From Copromyces sp. CBS 386.78 (taxonomy: Eukaryota > Ascomycota > Sordariomycetes > Sordariales > Sordariaceae), in NCBI GenBank assembly GCA_030685235.1, contig MU839080.1, positions 868,001-932,000 of the forward strand: a stretch of 64,000 bases of DNA. Reading direction: 5' to 3'. Below, piece after piece: positions 23,823 through 35,933 of this stretch (its first letter is position 1; every line of letters begins with the position of its first letter). Made by a program: the position numbers and the translations under genes. Below the pieces are notes generated by a model. That model was not told the DNA's origin. It ran no database searches and saw only the letters and a list, made by a program, of their open reading frames with translations.

Positions 23823-26164
23823 AGATGACACATGATGACGATAAGAGTTTTGATGAGCATGACGGTTTGGAAATAAGAAGAGAGAGCGATGGATGGATGG
23901 AAAGCAATGTATCACACTCATGATGGGTATATGAGATGTTGAGCGAAAGAAGAGAGATAATGTCTGCACGAGTTCTCCACGAACAAAAACTGCTTCTTTG
24001 TTGCTTTTCTTTAGCTGATAAATACCTGGCTCGGACACAAGCAAGCGGGCGTTTTTTTTTTCTTATGTCGTCTATAGTCGGAGTAAATAACTGTTTGATA
24101 GTGTTCAAATATAGCTGATAAGAATGGGAATTAGCAAGTAATATATTTATGAGCCGCATTTCTCTGTTTGAACCACACTTAGTCTGAGAGCCAATTTGCT
24201 ATCAGCTGCTCACGTCCGGGTCGCACGGAGAGTCCCGGAGATGCCCCGGATCCGCCGGGTCTCTGAGCATCCAGGGTCCATCCCGCCGGAATGGGGACCC
24301 CGGATTCTGTTCGAGGTCGCGGGTTTCGTTCCGCCACGGGAACCACCATAGTTTCATTCGACTTGTGTGTGCCCTTCATTGAAGTCCGTCAACTTGCATG
24401 AGAAGCATCACTCAATGCAAGATTGCCCCGACCCTTTACCGAAAAACGTACGGATGACGACACTGGCTTGAATCCCCTGTGCCTACGGACGCCGCCGATC
24501 TCTATATCAGGATGGTCGGTCGATAAACTCTAGCTTGGGACCATGTCTCGCCTGTCTTCCTGAAGCTGTGTTTAACTTTGTGACGTCCCTCAATTCGAGC
24601 CATGGAGGCATTGGGTAGAGACTGGCGAACCGCCGACACATGAGAGATGCTATACACAAATGCTTAATGGGCATTCTATCCCATATTTGGTCTGGCACGA
24701 TCGTCAAGGTCTTGAAGCCTAGATAAGCCGTCAACTGCGCCATTTGAAACGGTGCTGCGGCCAGCAGGGCCCTGGTGTGCCCATGTAACAGTGTTCCTAG
24801 AATAGTTTGTTGTAATGCGCGGCTGTCACGCTGAAGGATCGGAGAAGCTAATGTTCATTACTGATCAAGATCCGTGTTGCTTGGTCCGGCCGATACTAAG
24901 AATTGTTGTAAAGAAAAGATCTAGTTAGGCCTGGCTCTTGATGCAAGAGAATTGGTTGTTGGAACCAGTGTTGGATGGCGGAGGGATTTCCAGCAACCCA
25001 ACGTTCGTCCGCTCTCCGTCACTTGAGACGGGACTCTGCGGCCCACTTTCAGACGAAATAGGCAGGATCCTGTCCCCGCCACTTGATACTGCGTTAACTT
25101 CAGCCAGTGTCCAAGTCTGTACGACTCAGTTAGTGTACAAACTCGAATTCTCTGTAATCATGATGTCGTCCAAGCATGCTGACCTTCAGGGACCAAGAAA
25201 AGCACGCTTGCAGTGGGGACTTCGCTAGACGCTGGGCGCTCTGAGCGTTGGCCTGCCCGGACCACAACCATCACATGGATCTTGTCTTTCTTTCCCTCTT
25301 TTGTCCTACACCCATCACCTCATGACCTTTGATCGTCCATCTTCCACGTTCCAGCTTTGCAACACCGTTGTTGTTCTTTGCTGACAATTTGTCGATTGTA
25401 CCTCTGCAGTAAATTGTCTCACCTCTTATTTTCTGTCTTTTCTATCGCCTCACATCGCTAGACCGAGCGCATTCCGAGGCATTGCCATTTGATCTGTGAT
25501 TTCGGTTGCCCACCTCATCGCGCGCTAACATCAATCGACACAACAGAAGCCGCCATCCGTCCTGGGCTTCCAAGACCAGTAGCCCCAGCTCTGCCTGCTT
25601 GGTGACCTGCAACATCGTCCTGTACGGTCCTAGCCCTCCACTCTCGTCCACCTAATAAGGTCAGGTCGAACGCACCACTGCGACTGCGAGGATAGGTCTG
25701 CCTAGCTTGCGCTGCCAACTAAGACGGATATCCACCTACCCACAGCGATAACCACCACAAACCAAACCGACGCCCAACTCGCCATCTTCTCCGCATTCAA
25801 GACGCTTCAGGTTTTGCCGACAACAACCCAACCATCCCCGACGTTCTTTTTCACCCTACATCTCCTCGACTCGACCTGTTTGCCCCAGCTGCTTCGTCCT
25901 CCGCCGCTGGTTGCGATCGCGCTCAACCTCCCACCCACTCTCTGATTATCCGCCGGGCTTGCCATTGTCCTGGAAGCGCCGTGAGGATCAACGAAGGGAC
26001 TAGGCAGTCACGGATGCTCAAGGCTTGGCGGTGACGCCAACGTCAGTCGGCCGTTGTTCGAAATACTCAACGTAGAGTAGACGACCAACTCCAACACTTC
26101 TTGTTCGAGAGACGACGAGATACGACGGGCCCCTCGTTCCCAACACATTTAGACCGCCGTCCTC
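23823..26164. other. Non-coding stretch upstream of the SPRY adaptor gene
   Basis: The left part is the 3' flank of the membrane-protein gene, followed by an AT-rich piece (24040-24180). A GC-rich island with dyad symmetry lies at about 24190-24360 (see findings). From about 25260 to 26164 the sequence is CT-rich and stop-filled, which fits a long 5' leader for the next gene. No tRNA, rRNA or further gene is seen. Confidence 0.6.
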
Positions 26165-27811
26165 ATGACAACAATGCCAGATTACTCTCCCGGAATGAAC
26201 GGCATCATCATCGGTCTGTTATCGTCCTTCGGGTCGGCGATACTGATCGGTTGCTTCTTCCTTATCTTCTACTTCTTCCGCTACACAACATCAGGGCGCA
26301 TCTTCCTCGACCGCATTGGTCGACCCGGTGAATACGATGACGAGCAACAGTTCTTGCGGGAGGAGGCCGAGGCCCTCGAGACGATGGATGATATGCAACG
26401 GACGGAATACTTGAGGGCAAAAGGTAAGGCAACGGTTGTTGCTATCTGCCAGCTTTTTGCCACATCCAGAGAAGTCTTACTGATACGATTTGTGTCTTCT
26501 AGCTTTTATCGCTGCCAACCCCCCCGAGTCCCTGCAGACAGACATTTCGCTTTCCCAATATCTTGCCATACAGGAGAAGGGAGTGGCGGCCTGGGAGTTC
26601 GAGCCGGAGCTGGAAATCGCAAACTGCTTCGTCGAGGCCCGTACCGAGATCGAGTTCTTCGATTCTGAATGCACCGTCATGAGCAACCTGCCGGTACCGA
26701 AACAGAATGAGGTTTACTACTGGGAGGCGAAGATCTACGATAAACCGGACAACACGTTGATTAGCATAGGAATGGCTACCAAGCCGTATCCTCTGTTCAG
26801 GCTTCCTGGTTCGTTCACATTTGTCCCCATATTGTCGGATGAAAGTAACTAACGAACCTTCCAGGCTTTCACAAGTACTCTGTTGCGTACCTATCCAACG
26901 GAACCCGTCGCTACAACCAACCCTTCAATGCTACTTCCTACGGTCCCCAAGTTGTTCAAGGCGATGTTATTGGCGTCGGCTACCGCCCCCGAAGTGGCAC
27001 GATTTTCTTCACCCGAAACGGAAAGAAGTTGGAGGATGTGGTACACGGCCTGAAGTCGCAAAACTTCTTCCCCTCGATCGGCGCCAACGGACCCTGCATC
27101 GTCCATGTCAACTTTGGTCAGGCTGGCTTTGTCTTCATCGAAGCCAACGTTAAGAAGTGGGGTCTCGCTCCCATGAATGGTTCGCTCGCACCGCCACCGC
27201 CATATGGTTCCGAGCAAGGCAGCATTCTCCTCGAGGCCGGCACCAAGGATGGATTCATCAGCACGGTTGGGCGTGGGCGCGGATATAGTCATCCCGTGCA
27301 AACATATTCTAGACAAGGACTGGCTGGAGCCGACTCTGGTCATAACCGCACACGATCAGGCAACTTCCGAATGTTCCCACCGACGAGCCCCGGACCCGTT
27401 CGCAGCCCGACAGATATCTCGCTTGCTCATTTGGTACCCACGGAGGATGCAGGCGAACCTAGCAGTAGTGCTGCAGCGTTGGTCAACCAAGATGGGCAGC
27501 CCATAACCGGTGGATTCCTCAGTCCGGATCAGCCACCTCCCGAGTATACCAGCCCCGCCAACTCTCGACCGGGAAGCAGCAGGAACAGCTTCGACAGCGA
27601 AAACACCCCTCTTATCCAACTCAGCGGCAGGAGTCGAGGTGCTTCATCGGCCACCACGAGGCCGATTCCGAGCGGTGGAAACAGCAATAGGCCAAGGGCA
27701 GGTTCTCATAGGCCGTCGAGCCCTCCCATTCCGAGCTATCAGGATGCAGTTCGACAAGGCGCTGGACGTGATAGGAGTGACAGCACAAGAAGTGCGAGGG
27801 GCTTGAGCTAA
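26165..27811 (+). CDS. SPRY-domain ubiquitin-ligase adaptor, Ssh4/Ear1 type
   Basis: Three exons: 26165-26423, 26503-26808, 26865-27811, giving 503 aa. Intron 1 (79 nt) has donor GTAAGG; intron 2 (56 nt) has an unusual GTTCGT donor but a good ACTAAC branch site, and both joins keep frame. A membrane segment lies at about 13-37, followed by a Tyr/Glu-rich stalk and an SPRY domain from about 150 to 285 (YYWEAKI, GVGYRP, IFFTRNG, FPSIG are typical strands). Two PPxY motifs follow: PPPY at 299-302 and PPEY at 413-416. In yeast, Ssh4 and Ear1 are endosomal/vacuolar membrane adaptors whose PPxY motifs recruit the Nedd4-type ligase Rsp5 to sort permeases into multivesicular bodies. The architecture matches in order and size. 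A second ATG at 26174 would remove only three residues. Confidence 0.9.
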
Positions 27812-28458
27812 AGGGCTGAAAACCGGGATAGGAGGAAAACTCACACAATGCGCGCTGGTGCCGCAGCAAATTATCATCAAGGCACAGGTGCCCATTATTA
27901 TGAGCGTCCCTTGGACAGGGATAGGGACTGGGACTGAGGAAGTGACATTTCCTGGAACTGGGAACCGATAAAGGCATACCGCTCATCATTACAGACAAGA
28001 CAGACGAGACAAGACACATACCCTGGCAGGGAAAACTAGCGCCGGCAAAGGAAGTTGGCTCTTCTTACCTGTATCATTCGGTCTATAAAGAAGGATATCC
28101 AGACACAGAACAAGTCACTGAGTGCGGGATGCATGGAGGTCATCGTCGTCATCGTCGTGAGTACGTGAAAACGAACGGTCACAACAAACAAGCAAACAGG
28201 CATGTAGGAGTCCAGGTGTTATAGGTTGCCTTTCTTTCTTTTTCGTCTTTTTCCTTTACTTCATCATTGAACAAGCACATTGGGAGGTTTGCAAATTTGC
28301 ACTTTGCTTCAAATGGGGGTGGGCAAAGGTAGTCAGTCATAGTCATGGAAATCAGGCCTAGCCTAGGGGCTGGATGGAGCATTAGCGATTGCGATGGCTT
28401 TTCAAACAAACTCTCGAACCTCATCATCTCATCTGATCTCATCTCATCTATGCTTAAG

Positions 28459-28499
28459 TTGGGTTGGGTGTTGGTTGGGTTGGGTGTTGGTTGGGTTGG
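28459..28499 (+). repeat. G-rich 16-bp tandem repeat
   Basis: Two full copies and a partial third of TTGGGTTGGGTGTTGG. The five GGG runs with short spacers make a G-quadruplex possible on the plus strand. It is followed by GGATGGAT-type sequence to about 28560. Confidence 0.85.
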
Positions 28500-29359
28500 C
28501 AGGTTGGCTATTGGATGAATGGGTGGTTAGGATGGATGGATGAAGGGATGGGGTTGGTTCCTTTTCTCTTGTCTTTTAGTTTACTACTTATTGCCTTAGC
28601 CATTGAGGACAGAAGGTGGTTATACCAAAACTGCTCGCGAGATACAACACCGCTGCTCGAATACGTACGTACCTACCTACACTCAAGAAGTATTTATACC
28701 ATTTGCTATTACTTGACTGTGTGGTCCTGTCTCTGAGATTCCTCTGTCAAACGGGGAAGGGAAATCGAGTGAGTCGATGGTGTCGACAGTTGCCATCGAT
28801 CCATCACTAACTTGCAGTGGGTTGGTTGGCTCTGGCAGGGTGAGATTTGATAACTCTCAAGCCTAGTTTCCAGATCTAAGTTCAAAGACACGTTAAGATC
28901 AACCCAGACTACCTAGATATAGACAATGAACAACGGCAGTCCATTCTTCACGTTATCAATCATCAAGGCTCCAAATCTGAGCCGCCGACATGCGCGAGCT
29001 CAGGCTCTGAGGTAAGTTGTGGAATGGTTCGGCTTCGCGACAACAGAGCTGCGATCAAATAAACAACTATCTCAGAACACGTTCTCCAAATGGCATTTTG
29101 ACTTTTATCTAAAAGCAAAAGAAGACATTCCATCCTTTTCTCCCTCTTTCCTTGCGCTCGTCCCCATCTTCACGTCTTTCCTTAGACTTACACGTTCCTT
29201 CCCCCGTTCTTGCCGTACCTGCCTCCGCCGCCGCTACCCGCCCCCGGCACGCCCACACTTCGTCACTTTCCCAGGCATCGGACGACAAGAACCACATGCC
29301 GCAGGGACCATATAAGGTCCCTTATCTGATCCCTCTATCACAATGGAGAGCCCTGTGAC

Positions 29360-29395
29360 CTGGTCTTATGGCGCAGTGGTTACCGTTGATGAATA
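29360..29395 (+). other. tRNA-like 5' fragment (A box only)
   Basis: The sequence TGGCGCAGTGGTTACCG matches the tRNA D-arm and the pol III A-box consensus TRGYnnAnnnG. The preceding GGTCTTA could be the 5' acceptor strand, but the matching 3' strand TAAGACC and a GGTTCRAnTCC B box are not found downstream. I read it as a truncated tRNA relic, not a functional tRNA. Confidence 0.35.
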
Positions 29396-30476
29396 ACTTA
29401 GCGTGGTGGTTGTCGGAAAGTCGCAGCTGGCGGATTGTCGTTTGTTCTACAAGCGTACCATGGGCGACTTAGCTTTATTGCTTTTTCTATTGGATACAGG
29501 AATTGCTGACGATTTTCCAAGTGTAGTTTTGGAATTTATTTCCTTTTTTTTCGTTTTGTTCTGGGGGTGGAATTTTTATTCTTGTTTTGGGGGCAGAAAG
29601 TTGGGGTTTCTTTGCGCGATGGGGGAGGTGAAATGGGAGGTGAATGAATGGAAGGGATGATGTGATGTTTGCAGCACCGACCTACCGGCCGAACGACCGA
29701 CCGACCGTGAGATCTCGCCATCAACCTAGGTAGATGCTCGGTCATTTTTGGAGGTCATGGCACAAGATCAAGTGATGAAACACGAAGGTAGAACGAATAA
29801 CCAGTTCCATATACAATAACTCAGCTATTAGTCTATATGATTATGGTTAAGTATTAACAGACCCTGTGGGATCCTGTTGAACCATCTTGTCCTGATTCTC
29901 CTTGCCCTCTTCTGCATCGCCAGCGTGGTTCCACCTACTACATATAGTCGACCTTGAATCGACCAAGATCATCAAAATAAATGACCATATTAACACCCAG
30001 CACATTAGATAGGGACCAGCTCAGCTCACATGTACGCCGCGCAAGAAAATGTTCCAGACCATCTCTTTCTTTCGCCTGATCACTTCAAGATACTACATAT
30101 CCTTCTCCATCTGCGAAATTCATCATCCATGGTCTGTCTACCTATCATCCTCCTTCCTGGTAGATCCTCCCATATCCACAAACCAGTATTATTATCGATC
30201 GACTCGAGGTGCAATAACAACCTCGCTCAAGAAATGTCAAACCAAAACAAACGCCGCCCAATGCAACCTGTAGCCACCGCCGACGGTGCTATGGTTCAAA
30301 AACCAATTACTAAAAAATCCAACGCTTTTTTCCCAGAGAGTCCAAGGGCAGACACATCAATGCCATACCTTGTCCCTCAAAGTAACTTCAAGCCCCTGTC
30401 CAGAGAGGACCAAAAAACCATTATCAACAACAGTCGCTTATGCAGTTGGGTACCTTGACCATCCAGTGATGTCCGT

Positions 30477-30780
30477 AAGGAGTGTGTATCTAAAGCTCGT
30501 CGAGTGTGTCGTCGAGATGCAAGTGTCGCAAAAAGGAATGTCTATGCAGTTGGGTAAAAATGCGATTCGTCGATCCATATAAAAGGAGTGTCTATAGTTC
30601 GTCATGGGATCCAGCCGTTGGGTATATAAAGGAGTGTCTATGCGTCATTAAAAGGAGTATCGTTAAGGAGCGTCGTGTGCTGTCAAGTGCAGCGTCGTTG
30701 CAGTCGTGAAAGGAGTGTGAGATGCATCATGATGCGTTGAAATGCTGCAAAAATATCGTCGTGTGATCGTAAAGGAGCGT
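30477..30780. repeat. Cluster of eight degenerate AAGGAGTGT repeats
   Basis: Copies of AAGGAGTGT or a one- to two-base variant start at about 30477, 30533, 30583, 30629, 30652, 30665, 30710 and 30772. Several are followed by TCTATGC, and two instances of ATGCAGTTGGGTA (30440 and 30544) suggest a longer ancestral unit of about 50-60 bp that has decayed. The cluster lies 440-740 bp beyond the stop codon of the zinc-cluster gene, so it may be within its 3' UTR, where it would read ACACUCCUU. Confidence 0.7.
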
Positions 30781-31215
30781 GGTATGCAATCGCGTCTGTG
30801 TCGGAAAGAAAGAAAATGCTGAGAAGAGATGAACACCGGATGCCAGATTCAGTTCGATGTGATGTGTTAAGGCCTTTCGTCCTTGATGTAAGGTCGTTCT
30901 TCCTTCACGTTCTCATTGTCCAGGCAGTTCGACTGTATGGAAGATATCGAGATGCTGTGGCCATGGCTCGAGGGTGGTGTGAACATCATTGATGGGGTTG
31001 GCGACTCTGGGAGCGGAAGCCTGGTGGAGTATTGTCCAGGACCCAGAAACGGAGAAGGGGCGAGGCGTGGGGGACCGGGCCAAAGTACGGTAAAGTCGTC
31101 CGGAGGCGGGTAGGTGGGCGTTGAGCTTAGCATTGTGGGAGTCCTGATGGCCATGTTAATTAAACCTTTGCGTTTCTTAAGAGCCGGACAGCGGCCGGTG
31201 TGGCGATCACAGATC

Positions 31216-33211
31216 CTAGACCGTCCACACGGATTGGATTGGATGGACGAACCCGACACCATAGGGGCTGGCACCGCCCATCATGGGAGTAGCGGAGAAG
31301 CCCATGTCGTACGAGGGGTATTCGTCCGGATCGCTGTAGGTGATGGAAGCCGCGTCGTTGTAGTCACCGAAGGTACTCGTGGTGGGACTGTATGCTCCAT
31401 AGGACGGGCTCGGGATGCTAAGGTACTGCGGTTGGCCAAAAGGTGCCGAGATCTGGAGCGGACTGGGTCCGCATTCTGGGATGACGGACAAATCCTCGGT
31501 ACTATAGCTGAAAGCTGGCCTCTCTCCGTATGGCAGATATTCGGACGATGACGCCGCGGACAAGGGCATTGGCGAATCCCCACTAGCGTAGAAGTTGTCG
31601 AACACGGGGAAAGATGGGGTACGGATCGGTTGGTTCCACCCCATTCGAGACCGGAATTCGGAGACTGTGTCAATAGGGAAGTTCATCAATGCAAGAGGGG
31701 TTGCCAAATCACCCTCAAGTTGGCCAGAAATGTTCATGGAATGCAGGCGACGCGTAATCTCCTCAACCGGGCCAATTGTCAAACTTCCAAAGTAAGCGGC
31801 ACCGATCTCAGGGAAGAGGCGCTCCATGACCAGAGCAACTGTGTAGTAATGAGCAATGATGACCAAGGCACTGGGCGAACCATGGGTCTGTTGCAGGTAC
31901 ATGACGGGGAGCCAGAACAGCCACGTGCGCAGGGGTCTCAAGCGCTCAAACTGTTGGGCTACCGACAAGGTTGGGCTAACCTTGCGAGCACCCTTCAGGA
32001 AGCTGATGAGCTGAGCAACGGACTTGGTGTCCTCCCTGTTGTGCTTGAGGTGAGACTCAACCTTCTGGAGCTGCTGCAGAGTCCTCTGGAAGGCGTCAAG
32101 GTCTTCCTTGCGCGGCTGGCTGGGCTTGTGGTCAGGAGCGGGAGACGGGGGAGCGGTTGGGAACGTGCTGCTTTCGGCAATGAAATCACCGAACTGAGAC
32201 TCGTGCTTCCAGGGGTCCATAGCCTCGATGACCTATTATTTTCACGTCAGCATTCGTGCCTCTTTGTAACAGTGTACGCTCGTAGGCAAACGTACCGATG
32301 AGGTTCCCTGCATGAGCTGGGTCCAGCTTCGCCTGTAGAAGCATTTTGAGTTAGTCCCTTCCATGTCTGTGTAGCCGGAAGGCTGCAGTATATTGCTTAC
32401 CAATCTGTGGCTTGCCACGACAGAACAAGAGATGCGGCAAGGATGGCGTCAGAAGTGTCCTTCGAGAAGGTCCCGATGGCTTCCTGGAGACCCTTCAAGG
32501 CAATACCCCGATGCTCATAAGCCATGTTTCCGACCAATGGACAATCGGTCAAGTATGCAATGTGCATGGCAGAGAAAGCCAACAGCGAATGCAAGACATA
32601 GTTATGGGTAGCACCAATCTTGATGATTCTAGAAAACCTGTTAGCGCCCAGTCCAACCCAGTGTTGACGTGTCAAGTGCTAATCTTACGTCGGGATCTGC
32701 CGAGTCCACAGAGTGAAGCCGTTGGCATCAATTTCCATCATCTGATTGCTGATCGAGGCAACGTGGTGAATCAGGCGCAGCTCGTCTGTGCTGAGGTACT
32801 GAGGAGCAGGAGTCGGGTAAATGTTAAGGTTCGGGAACGGAAAGAGGCCAGTGCGCTGCCACTGTTCAATGACAGCCTCGATCTCGGGCGTCCACATAAG
32901 ATCCGGCTTGTCAGGAGAAGTAGATCGGTCATCGGCGACAGGAATGTCATTGTATGGGCAACGGATCTTGTGCTTGGTGCAGTTGCGGCACTGGGGAAAG
33001 CTTTCATCACAACGAATATGGCGGCGCTTGCTGTGTGATTGTTAGAAAGCAGCTCTGCATACAAATTGTCACGGGTTGAGTAAGCTTACCATGTCTCGCA
33101 TCCCTTTCGGGACTTGGTGTGACTGAACAAAATGTCAGTGAAAAACAACCCAAAGTCAGCGCACAAAGAAGCTTACCTGCGCCTAGGGGGACCACCGCCG
33201 GGACCAGCCAT
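31216..33211 (-). CDS. Zn2Cys6 transcription factor, 563 aa, six exons
   Basis: Exons: 33211-33177, 33122-33090, 33030-32689, 32628-32401, 32332-32296, 32232-31216. All five introns are 54-68 nt with GTAAGN or GTACGT donors, and every join keeps frame. The N-terminus starts MAGPGGGPP and carries a complete binuclear cluster: GCETC, then CDESFPQC, CRNC and IRC, with spacing C-x2-C-x6-C-x6-C-x2-C-x6-C and a basic RRSHTKSRK flank. The middle region is alpha-helical and resembles the conserved C-terminal region of fungal regulators often annotated as sterol uptake control (Upc2-like), which is a tentative family placement. The last ~150 residues are rich in Ser, Pro and Tyr and look like an activation region. 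It should act in the nucleus. The cluster is split over three exons. A 5'-UTR intron and a very long upstream region suggest complex transcriptional control. Confidence 0.93.
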
Positions 33212-33249
33212 TGTGACAGTAAGATAGTTGAAAAGGATTAGCGAGAGAA

Positions 33250-33311
33250 CTACAGCAAAGGTTAGCACATATCTCCATCGATGCAAGCACATGGACAAAC
33301 GAGGCACTCAC
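33250..33311 (-). other. Probable 5'-UTR intron of the Zn2Cys6 gene
   Basis: On the minus strand a GTGAGT donor at 33311, a GTGCTAACC branch site and a CTGTAG acceptor ending at 33250 define a 62-nt intron, 38 nt upstream of the start codon. Size and signals match the coding introns of the same gene. Confidence 0.7.
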
Positions 33312-35913
33312 AAGAAGCAGAGACACAATGGACCCTGGTGACGTTGAAGTAGCGAACGTGATGGGTTGAGGCGAGGACAGGAAGCGTAGGCTGTGCCTTA
33401 TACCGATGGCAGGTACTGAGGCTGCAACGTTGCCTTCCTGAAAGGTCGATCTAGAGCGAGCGTGGTTCGGAGTAGTTGATGAACGTGAACAACCTGACAG
33501 TCAGGTGCTTCAAGTCGGTGATGGTGATGAGTAATTGGTTGCTTGTTCCGGGTCGTGGTGTCGTCTCGATAACCTCAAAATCCAAGATCTTCCCTAAAAT
33601 CTAGATCCAAATCTCCTCCTTTCCTCCACACAGTTGGTAGCGATCGTGGGTGGTGATAGTTTTCGCTTCTCGCGTGTTTCCAAATGAAACCGGAAACCCA
33701 AAGCGAATGCGGGCGTCGGTTTGTGGCTGATTTGAGGTTGAGCAAGTCTTAGTAGGTGTATGGCAACATCTACTTTGGCGGTTTTATTCTTGTCTCCTTT
33801 TTTCCTGTTTTCCGTGGATATCCAACGAGGGCGGTTGGTTAAGCGAGAGTCAGATGAATGGGGGTTGTTGTTGTTGTTGATACGGATCTCCTGCGCTCTT
33901 CTTCGATTCCAGATGAGTTGTTGTTGTCGATGCCGGAGCGTTGACTGGAGCGAATGAGTTGAGCTGATAAGACAGAGCTGACACCTTTTTCCTTTCTCTT
34001 TCAAGTGGTGTTGAGGCTTCAGTGTTGTTTCACAGGGTTGAGTTGAGCAGGCGTAGCGAGGGGGGAGTTTCCTTCCAAATCTTTCCGTCTCTCCAAACCA
34101 CCAAGAAAAATGAAACAAGCGAATGACAGGAGTCGACGAGGACTTCCTAGGGGTGCTAAAAGCGAATGTGGGAGGCGGAACGACAGCGGAGGACTGAGAA
34201 TCAGACCTGAGGTTGATGATGTACAGTTAGTGAGATGGGTCGAAAAGGAGAGGGGGCGCGATGTGTCCGGGGGAAGCCCATGTGTTAAATAGCGCCAGTG
34301 CGGACTGGGTCTTGGTGGGCTTGGGTGCAGACGGGGCAGTGACGGGCGTGACGGGGGACTGCTGGGTACCACCCGACTTGCGCACTTGGCCCGGTCTGCG
34401 GACTGTTGCAGTTTCCGCGCACCTTCCATGTTCTCTTTGGGATCATTGGGCAGAGCCGCCTGATCATTGGCTTACACGCCGGGGGTCGGCCAGTCACTGC
34501 CACCAGTCAACCAGTCCTTCCCACTGTGCTTCCCAGTGCTCCAGTGCTCTTTCCGTGTATCCATGGATTGTTCCAACTGCCACAACACCAAAATGTGCCG
34601 TCATTGGCTGTCTGAGCAGAGGAGGGACGGGACTCCGAAAGAAGAGAACCCCCAAAAATGTACCCACACTGCCGCTCGCTGCCCTGCACACCCACCACAA
34701 TGCGACCTGAATGGGCACTGCATCGCTGCAACCACTGCACACCCACTCTGCACAATCCACTCGCTGCTGTAGGCAACGAGATGGAGGTGCATGAGGTGCC
34801 CGCTGGTGAGGTATCGGTACCGCGATAGACGATGGCCGATGAGCATCATCAACAACAACAGAGTGAAAATCAGGGAGCCACAGACCGCGGACAATCGCCG
34901 CTATGCTAGGAGCTACAACCTTCCTAGAGGTACAGTACCTACAAGGTAGGTACAGGTAGGGCACAAGCGCAGTTCTATAGGTGGATGTATGTCTGGAGGT
35001 GATGGGTGGGATGGATGGATGATGTGCAACCGTTCGATTCTCCGTCGCTGTATCTGTCTGTCACTAGCGAGCCCTCCACTCATTCAGCACTCTGCAGTTG
35101 TCAGTGGTCGATGTCGGCATGACATCCAAATTCATGGACGAGCAACGGAGCATTCATCCAACGGCCCATCCGGTAGGTATGTAAGCAACTCCCATCCAAG
35201 AGAAGGGGACCATTCAAGCACTGGGCGCAGCAGACATGACAGCAACATCAAGCATGAAGCAACAACGACAGCTTCTGGTAACCTGCCCCATCCGGTTAGC
35301 TGTACATACTTACCTTATGTACGTATGTATGTTGACTTCTCCGGTATTGGGGTCCGTCATCCTGACTCCCGACTCTCCCAAAGATATGGGACGCTTCGAA
35401 CCATCTTGTTGGACTCATCCGGCATTGAGAATGATTGATGAATGGCCGGCCATGATTTGGACTTGCTGACAGAGAGCGAAACTCAGAGCGAGAGAGCAAA
35501 ATAAACATTATCACTTTCGACAAATTGCCCCCGATCGGCCTGGGGAGCAGCTCCACCCAAAGACTACCTTACCTTACCTTTAACACGTACACTACGGAAT
35601 AAATGGACATCAGCCGGGCGAAAATGCGTGAAGGACCTTGGACCATGGAAGCGAAGGGTGCGGAACTGCCATGAGTATCCATCTAGTTTCTTGGGAACAA
35701 GGGTCAAAGAGATGGGTCGAATGACGGAATAGGATCTCCTCCGACGGTTTTTTTTTTCTGTGCTCTCTCCACTTTTGGGGGTCTCAGAGATGGAGTGAAA
35801 GGCTTGCCAGTTGTTGTCGCGATATTGCGGAGACGGAAGACACGGCAAAGGAGGGAGCGAAAAAAAGAAACAAAAAAAAACTACCTAAGGAAGTGGAAGC
35901 ATAGGCAGGCGTT

Positions 35914-35933
35914 CGAAGCGAAGCGAAGCGAAG
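35914..35933. repeat. (CGAAG)4 microsatellite
   Basis: Four perfect copies of the pentamer CGAAG in non-coding DNA. Confidence 0.95.

Larger units (their letters stand above)
27812..31215. other. 3.4-kb intergenic region between convergent genes
   Basis: The SPRY adaptor (plus) and the zinc-cluster regulator (minus) converge here, so it should hold two 3' UTRs. It contains a G-rich repeat (28459-28499), a tRNA-like 5' fragment (29360-29395) and a cluster of degenerate repeats (30477-30780). One ATG-initiated frame of 142 codons (30030-30458, internal ATG at 30234) is possible but unsupported. Confidence 0.6.

Noticed and set aside
33594..34118. 174-codon minus-strand open frame upstream of the Zn2Cys6 gene
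   Set aside because: It opens at a TTG, is composed like untranslated leader (poly-Asn and basic runs), and has no family features.
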